From: UBA4246 sp045113695
GTDB lineage: Bacteria; Bacillota; Clostridia; Christensenellales; Aristaeellaceae
DNA length: 64,000 nucleotides
Assembly (NCBI GenBank): GCA_045113695.1
Contig: JBGUJG010000040.1
Location: 1 to 64,000 of the forward strand
Direction: 5' to 3'
Part shown: in pieces, positions 9,186-17,737 of the stretch
How the letters are laid out: each line of letters starts with the position of its first letter
Numbering within the stretch: position 1 is the stretch's first letter
The notes under the pieces: generated by a model
What the model was told of the DNA's origin: nothing
Databases searched by the model: none
The model's input: the letters and a program-made list of their open reading frames with translations, nothing else
Position numbers and translations under genes: made by a program

Positions 9186-10169
9186 TTACCTTTCATAATC
9201 CTCGGAGATCTGTTCGACGCTCTTGAGCACTTCGATGGTGCTGGTCACTTCGTCCTCCACGATCTTGGTGAAGGCTTCGGTGCGGTCCGTCCGGACGGCC
9301 AGCAGCTGGCCGTTCATGTATTCGACCCATTCGGGATCGGCGGAGATCTTGTCACACAGATCCTGGAACCATTCGATCATTTCAGCGGGGGTATCGGCCT
9401 TGACAGCGTAGCCTCTCCACATCCAGATGCTGTCCAGGGAGCTGTCATAGCCCAGTTCCGTGTAGGTGGGCACGTCCGGCAGGGCGGCCAGCCGTTCGGT
9501 GGCGCCGACGGCCAGGGCCTTGACTTCGTATTTGGTGGTGTCGCCGGGGTTGCCGACGGAGGCGATGGCCTGGCCGCCCAGCAGGGCCGCGAAGTTCTTC
9601 TTCGCCCCGCCGTAGGAGATGGCCTGGAAGTCGATGCCGACGACGTTGAACACCTGCACGGCGTCGATGTACTTGGCGCCGTAGTTCGGCTCAGACAGCG
9701 TCAGCTTGTTGCCGGCCTTGGCCCAGTCCACCAGCTCTTCAAAGGTGTTGAAGGTGGGGTTTCCGGCTTCGGGATGGATCGGCACCAGCACGCAGTACGG
9801 GTCGGCCATGAGGTTGTAGATGTACTTGAAGCCGTCCACGTATTCCTTGCAGTCCAGCTCGGACTGGATGACGGCATCGATGTAGGTCGGCGCGAGGGCG
9901 AACACGGTGTAACCGTCCGCCGGCTGGTTCAGCACCCATTCGCCGGCAGTCAGGCCGGAAGCACCGTCGTTATTGTCCACCACAAAGGTGGCGTTGGTGT
10001 ACTTGGCCGCGATTTCAGTCCATTTGCGGGTATACAGGTCCATTGCGCCGCCGGCGGCCACGTGGTTCATGATGGTGATGGGCTGTTTGGGCTCCCATTC
10101 CGCCAGGGCGGAAACGGAGAACAGGCTGGTCAGAAGAACCAGGACGAGAACGAGACAGAGCTTTTTCAT
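9186..10169 (-). CDS. tctC: tripartite tricarboxylate transporter, extracellular binding protein TctC (Bug family)
   Basis: A 327-residue solute-binding protein with a signal peptide (about 1-23, ending in ALA). After it comes WEPKQPITIMNH, the Bug-family first strand, and an AAGGAMD loop that binds the carboxylate in this family. No lipobox cysteine is seen, which is unusual for a Gram-positive binding protein; it may be held by its signal segment or by TctAB. RBS GAAAGGAG precedes the ATG. It is the first transporter gene and lies 52 bases after the ppx stop, so it may be read from the upstream promoter at 11806-11834. Confidence 0.92.
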   Translation of the reverse strand: MKKLCLVLVLVLLTSLFSVSALAEWEPKQPITIMNHVAAGGAMDLYTRKWTEIAAKYTNATFVVDNNDGASGLTAGEWVLNQPADGYTVFALAPTYIDAVIQSELDCKEYVDGFKYIYNLMADPYCVLVPIHPEAGNPTFNTFEELVDWAKAGNKLTLSEPNYGAKYIDAVQVFNVVGIDFQAISYGGAKKNFAALLGGQAIASVGNPGDTTKYEVKALAVGATERLAALPDVPTYTELGYDSSLDSIWMWRGYAVKADTPAEMIEWFQDLCDKISADPEWVEYMNGQLLAVRTDRTEAFTKIVEDEVTSTIEVLKSVEQISEDYER

Positions 10170-10221
10170 GATCAGTACTCCTTTCGGTCAGTCGGGAAAA
10201 CGTTGGGATCTGTGTTCCGGT

Positions 10222-11136
10222 TTACCTGTTCAGCAGGTCAAAGGCCAGCCCGTGGCGCAGGCCGCGGTCGCTGATGGTCAGCTGCGGGGCGCCGAAGCGC
10301 TCCAGGATCACCTTCAGGATGCACGCGCCGGACAGAATGACGTCCGCCCGCTTGGGCTGCAGGCCCGGGATGGCGCGGCGCTGCTCGATGGTGCGCTTTT
10401 CGTAGGCCGCGAGCTGCTCTTCCACGTCCAGCTTTGTCAGGGCGGAGCCCTGGATGATTTCGGGCTTATACTTGTCCATCATGTGGCGCACGGCGCCCAT
10501 GCTGGTCACGGTGCCGCCCATGCCGACCAGCTGGGCGGGCCTGCCGGTCACGCCGGCCTCGGCGAATTCTTTGTCGATCTGCGCGACGGCGGCATCAACG
10601 CTGCCTTCTTTGACCGGGTCGTCGGCAAAAAAGGTTTCGGTGATGCGGTTGGAGCCCAGGTTCACGCTGAAGCGGTTCTGAAGCTCGGTCCCTTTGCCGA
10701 AGATAAACTCCGTGCTGCCGCCGCCGGTATCGAAGATGACCAGCTCGCCGCTCTGGAGCGGCAGGCCGGACAGGACGGCCAGGTAGCTGAGCCTGGCCTC
10801 TTCTTCGCCGGGAATGACCTGCACTTCGACGCCGCAGAGTTCCTTCGTGCGGGCGACGAAATCGGCGCTGTTCTCCGCGCTGCGCAGGGCCATGGTGCCC
10901 ACCGCAACGATCTTTTCGGCGTTCAGTTCGCGCGCTTTGGCGGCGAAAGCGGCGACAGACTGGGCGTTGCGCTCCAGCGCTTCATCGCTGATGCGGCCGG
11001 TTTTGCTCAGGCCTTCGCCCAGGGCGGCGATGTCGTTGGTGTCCAGTACGGTGGCGATGGAGCCGTCCGCCTGTTTTTCACCGACGAAAAATTTGATGGA
11101 CTTGGACCCGATATCGATGATGGCTACTCTTTTCAC
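10222..11136 (-). CDS. ppx: Ppx/GppA family phosphatase (exopolyphosphatase or pppGpp phosphatase)
   Basis: A 304-residue short form of the ASKHA-fold Ppx/GppA family, which removes terminal phosphate from polyphosphate or from pppGpp. The IDIGSKSIKF phosphate loop at the N-terminus, the EEARLSY motif and the DTGGGSTEF loop are present. It lacks the C-terminal HD-like domain of long Ppx proteins. The start is GTG at 11136, supported by GGAGGAAAT. The gene lies 36 bases downstream of the CYTH-like gene, which supports a polyphosphate role. Ppk1 is encoded elsewhere in the window (37394-39436). Confidence 0.9.
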   Translation of the reverse strand: MKRVAIIDIGSKSIKFFVGEKQADGSIATVLDTNDIAALGEGLSKTGRISDEALERNAQSVAAFAAKARELNAEKIVAVGTMALRSAENSADFVARTKELCGVEVQVIPGEEEARLSYLAVLSGLPLQSGELVIFDTGGGSTEFIFGKGTELQNRFSVNLGSNRITETFFADDPVKEGSVDAAVAQIDKEFAEAGVTGRPAQLVGMGGTVTSMGAVRHMMDKYKPEIIQGSALTKLDVEEQLAAYEKRTIEQRRAIPGLQPKRADVILSGACILKVILERFGAPQLTISDRGLRHGLAFDLLNR

Positions 11137-11172
11137 GGTGATTTCCTCCGATCCTGTTCGGCCGGCCTTCTG

Positions 11173-11748
11173 TCACAGCCCGACGGCCTGCTTCATCGCG
11201 TTGATGTAGTTGATATTCGGCAGGTTTTCAACGCCCAGCTTGCGTACGACGGACATGACCAGGGCCGGATCGATATGCTCGACGCAGATGGTGCGGTTTT
11301 CCACGCCGTTGAATTTGGTTTCCGCCACCTCGACGATGGTTTCGTCGATGTTGGTGATATGGCGGACCTTCTCGACGTTCACTACGCACAGGTCCTTCTG
11401 CCTGCCGCACAGATCGACAAAGGCGGCGTAGTCATAGGAATCCGCCAGTTCCGGCACATCGATTTTGAAAAACTCGGTGAACAGTCTGGCAACGGCTTCC
11501 CTGCTCAGGGGGAAGCTTTCCTTGAGCGTCGGATACCACTGCTCCAGTTTGTCCTCGTTGACGGCCTTGGGAGACTTGATGTCCATCAGGTCGTCGCGGA
11601 TCTTGCAGTTCTCGTTGCTGTTGCGGGACAGGATGTATTTTTCGCTGCTCTTTTTGACGGACGGGTTCAGAGCCATGATCTTTTCGTCCGCTCCGTTGAA
11701 TTCACTGCCGAAGGTGCGCCATTCCCAGCGCGGAATGATGGTTGCCAT
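11173..11748 (-). CDS. CYTH-like protein upstream of ppx
   Basis: A 191-residue soluble protein, not recognised with certainty. The pattern of charged strands resembles a divergent CYTH (triphosphate tunnel) domain: WEWR near residue 10, a K-I-R-D-x-L-M-D-I-K strand in the middle and VEVAETKF further on. CYTH proteins bind triphosphate or polyphosphate, and the next gene is a Ppx/GppA phosphatase, so a role in polyphosphate binding or cleavage is reasonable inference. The canonical ExExK motif is not intact, so it may bind rather than hydrolyse. The AAGGGGG ribosome site lies just before ATG 11748. It is the first gene of its operon. Confidence 0.55.
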   Translation of the reverse strand: MATIIPRWEWRTFGSEFNGADEKIMALNPSVKKSSEKYILSRNSNENCKIRDDLMDIKSPKAVNEDKLEQWYPTLKESFPLSREAVARLFTEFFKIDVPELADSYDYAAFVDLCGRQKDLCVVNVEKVRHITNIDETIVEVAETKFNGVENRTICVEHIDPALVMSVVRKLGVENLPNINYINAMKQAVGL

Positions 11749-11805
11749 AAAAATACCCCCTTGTTCCTTATGTGTGTTTTGGTAAGGTTCATTTTTGCTG
11801 GGATC

Positions 11806-11834
11806 ATTTTACTACAAAAAATGGCGTTTTTCAA
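11806..11834 (-). promoter_or_regulatory. promoter of the CYTH-like/ppx/tct operon
   Basis: On the minus strand TTGAAA (11829-11834) and TAAAAT (11806-11811) are separated by 17 bases, in an AT-rich island about 60 bases before the start codon. Confidence 0.6.
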
Positions 11835-11892
11835 CCATTTCATGCCGGTTTTGTGAAAAAAACAGCGGTTTTGGGGAAGGAAGCGGGGACTT

Positions 11893-12762
11893 TCAGCCGT
11901 TGGGCTCCTCTGTCTCCGCTTCTGCCGCAGGTTCTTTTCCGGCCAGCGTTCCGCCCAGGCGGATCAGAGCGGGGAGTTCGGGCAGGGGGGATTCATCAAG
12001 GGCCTTTTCCGGCATCCGGTTGATCAGCGACCAGCTGCCGCTGTAGAAGCGGTGGAAAAGGAAAAACACAAACCGGTCCCGGTCGGTGATCAGGACAGCG
12101 TCCGGGTTCTGTTCTTTGGCGAAACCCTCCAGGGCGTCCAGCTGGCTGTCCGGGAGCAGGGAATGCTCCCGGAGCATAACCTGCAGGGGGCGGCCCGGCG
12201 TTCCCTGAAAGGAGAAGCCCGGAAAGTCACTGATCCGCAGCGTTTCCCCGTAGGGCTTCCCGATCAGGACTTTGACCCCGGGTTCCAGGCCTTTGGCGGG
12301 AAGGATGCCCAGTGTGCCGCTCAGAAAGTAGTTTTTCCCGTCCCTGGGAGACTTGTAGCCGATGGTGGTTTCCGCCAGGGTCAGGGGAATTCCGCCGGCT
12401 GTCCCTTCGGCGGGGTACATGAACAGCGGCTTGCTGACCGCCAGTTCAGGGGGCAGCAGGTGGTCCATCAGGGGCCGGAATTTCGCGGCTTCTTCTTTGG
12501 AAAGGAAGCGGGCGTCCGCCATACCGAGGCTTTCACGGACGCTTGCTTCCGCGCAGGCCTGCCGGTACTTCTTTTTCCCGATACCGGAGAGGATCAGGCT
12601 GGAGACAAGGCCGGTCAAAGCCACCGCGATCCCCGCGTTCTGCCGGCCGGTGAACATAAGAACGAGACCGGCAGCTTCCGCCGCCAGGCAGGGAATGCGT
12701 ATCACAGACCACTGATTGCGGACCTTCTCGATGGCCTGAAAGGCAAGTTTTTTTGCGGACAA
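11893..12762 (-). CDS. membrane protein of unknown function
   Basis: A 289-residue protein I do not recognise. Two hydrophobic segments near residues 17-40 and 45-62 are followed by a soluble part of about 220 residues, with a Glu-rich C-terminus. The reading frame is open far upstream only as an antisense shadow of the MFS gene. The likely start is TTG at 12762, because AGGAAG stands 9 bases before it and no ATG or GTG fits. An intrinsic terminator-like hairpin separates it from the MFS gene upstream, so it may be weakly expressed by read-through or from a promoter not seen here. Confidence 0.6.
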   Translation of the reverse strand: MSAKKLAFQAIEKVRNQWSVIRIPCLAAEAAGLVLMFTGRQNAGIAVALTGLVSSLILSGIGKKKYRQACAEASVRESLGMADARFLSKEEAAKFRPLMDHLLPPELAVSKPLFMYPAEGTAGGIPLTLAETTIGYKSPRDGKNYFLSGTLGILPAKGLEPGVKVLIGKPYGETLRISDFPGFSFQGTPGRPLQVMLREHSLLPDSQLDALEGFAKEQNPDAVLITDRDRFVFFLFHRFYSGSWSLINRMPEKALDESPLPELPALIRLGGTLAGKEPAAEAETEEPNG

Positions 12763-12786
12763 GAAAAGACACTTCCTTTCATATAA

Positions 12787-12822
12787 GAAACGGCAGCTGC
12801 CCGCCTGCGGAGCAGCTACCGT
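12787..12822 (-). terminator. terminator after the MFS gene
   Basis: An 11-bp stem with one G-T pair (12790-12800 with 12812-12822) is followed on the minus strand by TTTCTTAT. It lies between the MFS stop and the next gene. Confidence 0.6.
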
Positions 12823-12836
12823 TCCGGAATACGTTT

Positions 12837-14048
12837 TTATGCTTTGCCGGGCTTTCTGACAGGAATCACGACGTTCAGAACGGAGAAAACCGTCAGCAGG
12901 ACGATTGTGACGAAAATGGCGCTCATCCCGGCGGAAAAACCGTTCCGGTCCGCCAGCGCGCCGACCAGCGTCGGCATGAAGATTCCCCCCAGGGAACCCA
13001 GCGCCAGCAGGAAAGAAGTGGCCAGCGGGTAGGTGTTCGTGAACAGGGCGGCGTCCGAATAGATCATTGGGCAGATGCCTGCCATGCACAGGCCGAGCCC
13101 GGCCACGGAAATGCAGACGAGCGGGACCGACGGGGCGCGCAGCAGCAGGGCGTAAAAAGCCGCCATCCCGAAGGAAGCAATCATCATCAGTTTCTTCTGC
13201 CCGACCTTCGGGGCGATCGCGGCGCAGATCAGGCGGCCGGTCAGCATGACGGTCCACAGCAGGGTCGCCATCATCTGGCTGAAAGCCGTCAGGATCGTCC
13301 CGCCTTCGGTCAGGGCCAGAAGGAGCTCCTCCCTGCTCTGGATGTAGGTGACCAGCCAGCCGTTGACCGCGTACTCGGAAGCCAGATAGCAGAACATCAT
13401 GCCGACCAGGATCAGGAACGACGGGTTTCTGAGGAACACCAGCGTGGTGTTGGTTTTGTCTTTGCGGTCCATCCGGTCGTTCTTGATCCGGATCCTGTAC
13501 AGGTTGCACCAGACCGCCAGGCAGATCAGCACGACGGCCAGGATGCCGGCCCGCCAGCCCCAGGCAGTGGAGATCAGGTGGAACAGGAGCGGGGCAATGA
13601 TGGCGCCCACGGCGAAGCAGGCATGCAGGAGATTGGTGGCCGCGGGGCTGCCCCCGGACAGCAGATTGGCCTGCCGGTTGGTAAAGTTGGTGATAGAGCC
13701 CCGGCCGAACCCGATGATGAAGAAAGCCAGGATCAGCAGGGCAGGCAGGCCGGTCAGCGTGATCAGGCTGTAGCCCAGAAATCCCAGGGACGAGAGCAGG
13801 ATGATGGACCGTTTCTGTCCCAGGTATACAGGGATCAGCCCCGATACCAGACCGGCCAGCAGGTTGCCGGCGGAATGAAGGGAAAGAAGCAGGCCGGAAA
13901 AACTGTCGGTCAGCCCGTATTCCGCGGACAGGCCGGGCAGGACGCTGCCCATGGTCAGTGCCAGAAAACCGCTGGACACAAACATCAGGAAGCACGCCGT
14001 CAGCAGCTGCCGGTCTGTTCTGTCAAGACGCCTGATAAATGAAAACAT
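12837..14048 (-). CDS. major facilitator superfamily transporter
   Basis: A 403-residue MFS permease with about 12 hydrophobic segments, a central charged loop near residue 200 (RIRIKNDRMDRKDK) and a GQKR motif after segment 2 like the MFS motif A. The N-terminal segment resembles FucP- or YbjJ-type members, but the substrate cannot be inferred. RBS GAGGAAT precedes the ATG. The gene follows the sortase by 26 bases, so it is probably part of the LCP-sortase operon although no functional link is known. Confidence 0.85.
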   Translation of the reverse strand: MFSFIRRLDRTDRQLLTACFLMFVSSGFLALTMGSVLPGLSAEYGLTDSFSGLLLSLHSAGNLLAGLVSGLIPVYLGQKRSIILLSSLGFLGYSLITLTGLPALLILAFFIIGFGRGSITNFTNRQANLLSGGSPAATNLLHACFAVGAIIAPLLFHLISTAWGWRAGILAVVLICLAVWCNLYRIRIKNDRMDRKDKTNTTLVFLRNPSFLILVGMMFCYLASEYAVNGWLVTYIQSREELLLALTEGGTILTAFSQMMATLLWTVMLTGRLICAAIAPKVGQKKLMMIASFGMAAFYALLLRAPSVPLVCISVAGLGLCMAGICPMIYSDAALFTNTYPLATSFLLALGSLGGIFMPTLVGALADRNGFSAGMSAIFVTIVLLTVFSVLNVVIPVRKPGKA

Positions 14049-14074
14049 ACGGTATTCCTCGTTTTCTGCGGGGC

Positions 14075-15079
14075 TTATTCGGAAACGGAATCGGCCGGAG
14101 GAAAATAATCGGCCAGGACGGACGCCCGCGTCTCATCCGGACGCAGTTTCCGGAGCATGACGAGAAAGCGGGTCTTGTTCGCGTCGTCATAGCAGGTGGA
14201 CAGGGTCAGCAGGGGGTCGTCCGCCCGGACGTCCACCCGCCTCAGATCCACCAGGGAAAGGGCTTTGGCCCGGTCAACAAAGCTGTCAAAGGCGCCGGTC
14301 GTTCTGAAATTGAGCTGATAGAAATTGAAATACGTCTCCGAATGCGGGTCGGATACGTCGCAGTTGACGACGGCGAAGGGGATATAGACCCCGTTTTCGT
14401 ACAGGGTATCGAAGACGGTGAAAGGATTCCGGGAAATGGCGTCGTAGCTGCTCAGGCTGTTCAGCTCGCCGAACATGGAACCGCTTTTCATGTTGTGGGC
14501 GAAGATGATCAGATGATCGTCGCGGGGCCAGAGGGAATTGCTTTCGTCCAGAAAAGCGGCTCCCTCGCGGTTGGAGGCTTTGCTGAAATCGTGGTCCATG
14601 TAATACTCGTTGTCGCGCTGAACGACGGCAAAGTCGATCCGGTAGACGGCTTCGGTTTTCAGCCAGCCGACGGTATCCTCGTTTGTGGCGATCAGGTCGT
14701 CAAATTTTCCCTGAACAGGGGGACGGGGAGACGCTGACCCTTTGACGCGGCGGACAGAAGGGGGCGGCGTGGGCTCCGGAGTGCCGGCCGATTCCGGAGA
14801 ATCGGTCCTGCCGGGGACGGGGGAAAGATCGGGAGCAGCGGAAGGGTTCAGAGAGACGGACGGCCCGTCCGTGCCCAGCAGGCTCCGGTTTTCCCGGTTG
14901 ATGGCTTCCGTCCGTTCCGTATCCCGCTGCTTGAGGAACAGCTGTGTTCCGCCGTAAATCAGCAGCAGAGCAAAAACGCCTGCCAGGAAGAAGCAGGCGC
15001 GCCGGAGATTCACTTTTTCTGTTTTCTGCTGCCGGGGGGTATAACGGTGATCGGGCTCCTGCCCGTTTGGCTGCTGCAT
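14075..15079 (-). CDS. srtB: class B sortase
   Basis: A 334-residue membrane-anchored transpeptidase that would attach proteins with an NPQTN-like signal to peptidoglycan. One membrane segment lies at about 30-48; then a Ser/Pro-rich linker (about 75-115) and the sortase barrel. The catalytic histidine is His195 in FAHN and the catalytic cysteine Cys296 in TLSTC; an arginine follows in the KTRFLV strand. NEDTVGWL before the barrel is typical of class B. No substrate gene with a sorting signal is seen in the window, so it may be a housekeeping enzyme. It lies 62 bases after an LCP gene, consistent with a cell-wall operon. Confidence 0.92.
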   Translation of the reverse strand: MQQPNGQEPDHRYTPRQQKTEKVNLRRACFFLAGVFALLLIYGGTQLFLKQRDTERTEAINRENRSLLGTDGPSVSLNPSAAPDLSPVPGRTDSPESAGTPEPTPPPSVRRVKGSASPRPPVQGKFDDLIATNEDTVGWLKTEAVYRIDFAVVQRDNEYYMDHDFSKASNREGAAFLDESNSLWPRDDHLIIFAHNMKSGSMFGELNSLSSYDAISRNPFTVFDTLYENGVYIPFAVVNCDVSDPHSETYFNFYQLNFRTTGAFDSFVDRAKALSLVDLRRVDVRADDPLLTLSTCYDDANKTRFLVMLRKLRPDETRASVLADYFPPADSVSE

Positions 15080-15109
15080 GGATAGATCCTCCGTATTTCG
15101 GTGAGCGGC

Positions 15110-15135
15110 CGTTTTCCGGAATGTTCCGGAAAACG
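15110..15135. repeat. inverted repeat between the LCP and sortase genes
   Basis: A perfect 12-bp inverted repeat with a 2-base centre (CGTTTTCCGGAA and its complement). There is no T-run after it, so it is better read as an mRNA processing or stabilising hairpin than as a terminator. Confidence 0.45.
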
Positions 15136-15141
15136 GGCGTA

Positions 15142-16149
15142 TTATTGATATTCGCGGTAGAAGACAGACAGCACCCAGTCGATGAGAAACTGTTCGTCGG
15201 CGTAGAAATCCATATAGTTATCGTTGCCGACCGCATGTTCGCCGGCCATCTGCGTGATTTCGCCGATCCGGAACTGGGACGCTTTGGCGGCTTCGTTGAT
15301 CAGACGGCCCTGCGAAATGTTGGTGACCAGATCGTCCCCCAGGGTGGAAAACAGGGTATCGACGAAGGAAGTGTCCCTGGTCAGGCGGGAAATCAGCATA
15401 TCCTTGGCGGCGAGCATGTAATTGCGCTGGCGGGCCATGCGCGATGTGTTGGTGCCGTCGTCGACATACATGCGGGAATGGACATAATCGTAAGCGTCCC
15501 TGCCCATCAGATGAATGGTGGCGCCTTTGGTAAAGGCGGGATTGATTCTGGTATGGTCCTCCTGCATGGTAACGGTCACGCCGCCGAGCAGATCGTTGAT
15601 CGCGGCGATCGAAGACATGTTGACGGAAAAATACAGGTCCAGCGGCTCGCCCTGCAGCAGGTTGCTGACTGTCTTGACGGTGTAGGCGCAGTTATCCTGC
15701 GGGGTTTTGCCGTAACTGTGGGACAGGGCGATCTGCAGTTTCCGGGTGCCGATCACGTTGCCCAGGACGCCCAGTGTCTCCACATCCGTGATCGTATCGC
15801 GGTCGATCTGCAGCATGCTGACCTTCTTGTCCGGCGCGTCAATGACGATCAGCATCAGAAAGTCCGCCTGACCGCCCTGCTGATAACCCCACTGTTCTTT
15901 TGCGTTTTCCCCGCGGTCCACGCCGATCAGCAGGATCGGCGTCAGGCCTGTCCGGGCCACGTAGGTTTTGCCGTTGTACTCTTTTTTGACCAGGCTGCCG
16001 AAATCGGGGTCCACATGTTCGGGAACGATCTTTTCCTCTTTTTCAGTCAGTCTGGGGATGATCAGGATCGCCGCGACGGTCAGAGCCAGCGCGAGAATCA
16101 GCCAGATCAGTTTCTTCCCATGTTCACTGCTGAAGCTGCGTGACGCCAC
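15142..16149 (-). CDS. LCP (LytR-CpsA-Psr) family cell-wall glycopolymer ligase
   Basis: A 335-residue membrane-anchored protein with one N-terminal membrane segment (about 14-32) and an extracellular LCP domain. LCP enzymes move lipid-linked glycopolymers such as teichoic acids to peptidoglycan. The ILLIGVDRGE start of the domain, the QIDRDT strand with the pyrophosphate-binding arginine, and the LLGGVTV motif are all visible. The start is GTG at 16149, supported by AAAGGAGGG. It heads the operon with the class B sortase and has a good promoter. Confidence 0.92.
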   Translation of the reverse strand: MASRSFSSEHGKKLIWLILALALTVAAILIIPRLTEKEEKIVPEHVDPDFGSLVKKEYNGKTYVARTGLTPILLIGVDRGENAKEQWGYQQGGQADFLMLIVIDAPDKKVSMLQIDRDTITDVETLGVLGNVIGTRKLQIALSHSYGKTPQDNCAYTVKTVSNLLQGEPLDLYFSVNMSSIAAINDLLGGVTVTMQEDHTRINPAFTKGATIHLMGRDAYDYVHSRMYVDDGTNTSRMARQRNYMLAAKDMLISRLTRDTSFVDTLFSTLGDDLVTNISQGRLINEAAKASQFRIGEITQMAGEHAVGNDNYMDFYADEQFLIDWVLSVFYREYQ

Positions 16150-16189
16150 AGAAGATCCCTCCTTTTGAAAAACCCATGAATCAGTGGAT

Positions 16190-16218
16190 ATTATAACAGA
16201 ACAGCCGGTTTATGGCAA
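16190..16218 (-). promoter_or_regulatory. promoter of the LCP-sortase-MFS operon
   Basis: Minus-strand TTGCCA (16213-16218) and TATAAT (16190-16195) have 17-base spacing. The -35 box overlaps the last codons of the beta-helix gene that ends at 16210. Confidence 0.7.
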
Positions 16219-17703
16219 GACTCTGGGCCCGAGGATCCATGCGCCGGGGGTTCCGTCCGCGAAAGGGCCGGGCGCGGGCGGGCTGTATGTACGGCCGAAA
16301 TAGTCGGTGTCTTCGGTCCGCCCGGCGCAGTCTTCCGGCGCTTCCGTCCTGCCGGACATCAGGCGGTACAGATCGGTTTTCAGCACCCAGCGGCCTTCGC
16401 CGCCCAGTATTTCCAGGGAAGCATGGCCGCAGAGCGGGCCGGCGGCGCGGGATTCTTCCTGAATGAGGCAGAATCCTTCGGTACGGTCAAAAAAGATATT
16501 GCAGGCTGCGGACGGATCCCGGAAGCTGTCGGTAAAACCTGCTCCGGAACCGTCGGGACGGCGCAGCCGGCCCGTCAACAGGTTATGGCTGAGCCGGACG
16601 CTGTCTCCCGGAGCCCGCCAGGGCGAATCCGAAAGAAAGAGATTATGGTCGGCCAGCGCCGCCGCTCCGGGATAGAGGGAAAGATCGCTTCCGGAATCAT
16701 TTTCCCCGGATGCCGGTCCGTTATGATGAAGGGCGTTGCCGGTCATCCGGCAGGCTTTTACCTCCGGGCCGAGTATGATCCCGGCGGTACAGTGATGGAT
16801 GTGGCTGCCGCTGATCCGGATGCTGCCGGCGGCGTCCGCGCGGATACCGCCGGTTTCTTTGCAGAAAGGAGAATCATCCGGACCGATCTGATGGATGCTG
16901 CAGTGATCGATCTGCACGGCGGCTTTGTCCGAACGGATGTATATGCCGTCCTGAGCGCAGCCGTGAATGTCACATCCTCGGATGATCAGCGCTTCTGATC
17001 CGCAGACGCCGGTCCCGCCGAGCCCGATGCCGCAGCCGGTGCTGAACCGTATTTCGCAGTCCTCAATCATCCAGCCGCAGCCGCTGCCGGGACAGACGAT
17101 GCATTTCAAATCATCCGGGCTGTTCTTTTGCCGCGGTGCTGTCTTTTCCAGCCGGAAGCCGGACAGAGAGATGTAAGCGGTGTCCGGTAAAACAGGGGAC
17201 AGGCAGGCCGGGCGGACGGACAGCTCCATCTGTTCCCGGTTCGGATCCAGCCCGCCGAGATTCACCCGGATGACGGTACGGCCGTTTTCCCGGGCGGCAA
17301 ACCATCTGTCCCGGTTCTGCGCCAGGGCATCCGGGGTTTCGGCCGGAAGGAGCGGCTCGCTGTTCCGGAACAGCTGTCCCGGAACGGAAGCGGCTTCCTG
17401 GTCTTCCTGCCGGGGATCCGGATAATCCGTTCTGTATATACCGCCGTTTTCCGCTTTCCAGCCGGTCAGGATTTCCGCGCCGGAAATGACCGCCCCGCGC
17501 GGCAGGAAGCTGCGGTAAACGATGGGGCGGGCGCTGTCTGAGCCGCCCCGCGGAAGCTGCACCCACTCCCGGTAGACGCCCGGAAAGACAATCACCTCGT
17601 CTCCCGGCATGGCAGCGGCGGCTGCCTGGCCGATCGTTCCGAAGGGGCGTTCCCTGGTTCCGTCCTGAGTCTGCCGGCAGTGCTGATTTACATAGATCTG
17701 CAT
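16210..17703 (-). CDS. right-handed parallel beta-helix protein, possible carbohydrate-active enzyme
   Basis: A 497-residue protein without signal peptide. The opening Y-V-N, G-T-R-E-R-P-F-G-T-I and A-M-P-G-D-E-V-I-V-F-P-G-V-Y-R-E elements are typical of DUF1565/pectate-lyase-like beta helices, and the middle repeats short strand-turn units (for example IRGCDIHGCAQDGIYI). Such folds include polysaccharide lyases and glycosidases, so it may act on a hemicellulose or pectin fragment. It lies 34 bases after the GH67 gene with RBS AAGGAG and is the last gene of the hemicellulose operon. Catalytic residues could not be assigned. Confidence 0.7.
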   Translation of the reverse strand: MQIYVNQHCRQTQDGTRERPFGTIGQAAAAAMPGDEVIVFPGVYREWVQLPRGGSDSARPIVYRSFLPRGAVISGAEILTGWKAENGGIYRTDYPDPRQEDQEAASVPGQLFRNSEPLLPAETPDALAQNRDRWFAARENGRTVIRVNLGGLDPNREQMELSVRPACLSPVLPDTAYISLSGFRLEKTAPRQKNSPDDLKCIVCPGSGCGWMIEDCEIRFSTGCGIGLGGTGVCGSEALIIRGCDIHGCAQDGIYIRSDKAAVQIDHCSIHQIGPDDSPFCKETGGIRADAAGSIRISGSHIHHCTAGIILGPEVKACRMTGNALHHNGPASGENDSGSDLSLYPGAAALADHNLFLSDSPWRAPGDSVRLSHNLLTGRLRRPDGSGAGFTDSFRDPSAACNIFFDRTEGFCLIQEESRAAGPLCGHASLEILGGEGRWVLKTDLYRLMSGRTEAPEDCAGRTEDTDYFGRTYSPPAPGPFADGTPGAWILGPRVLP

Positions 17704-17737
17704 CTGAACTCCTTACCGTTTCCGGCTGTGCGCCGGG

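Noticed and set aside
12052..14042. Long plus-strand frames opposite the MFS and membrane protein genes
   Set aside because: Their Gln/Gly/Asp/Arg-rich repetitive products are typical antisense artefacts of hydrophobic membrane protein genes.
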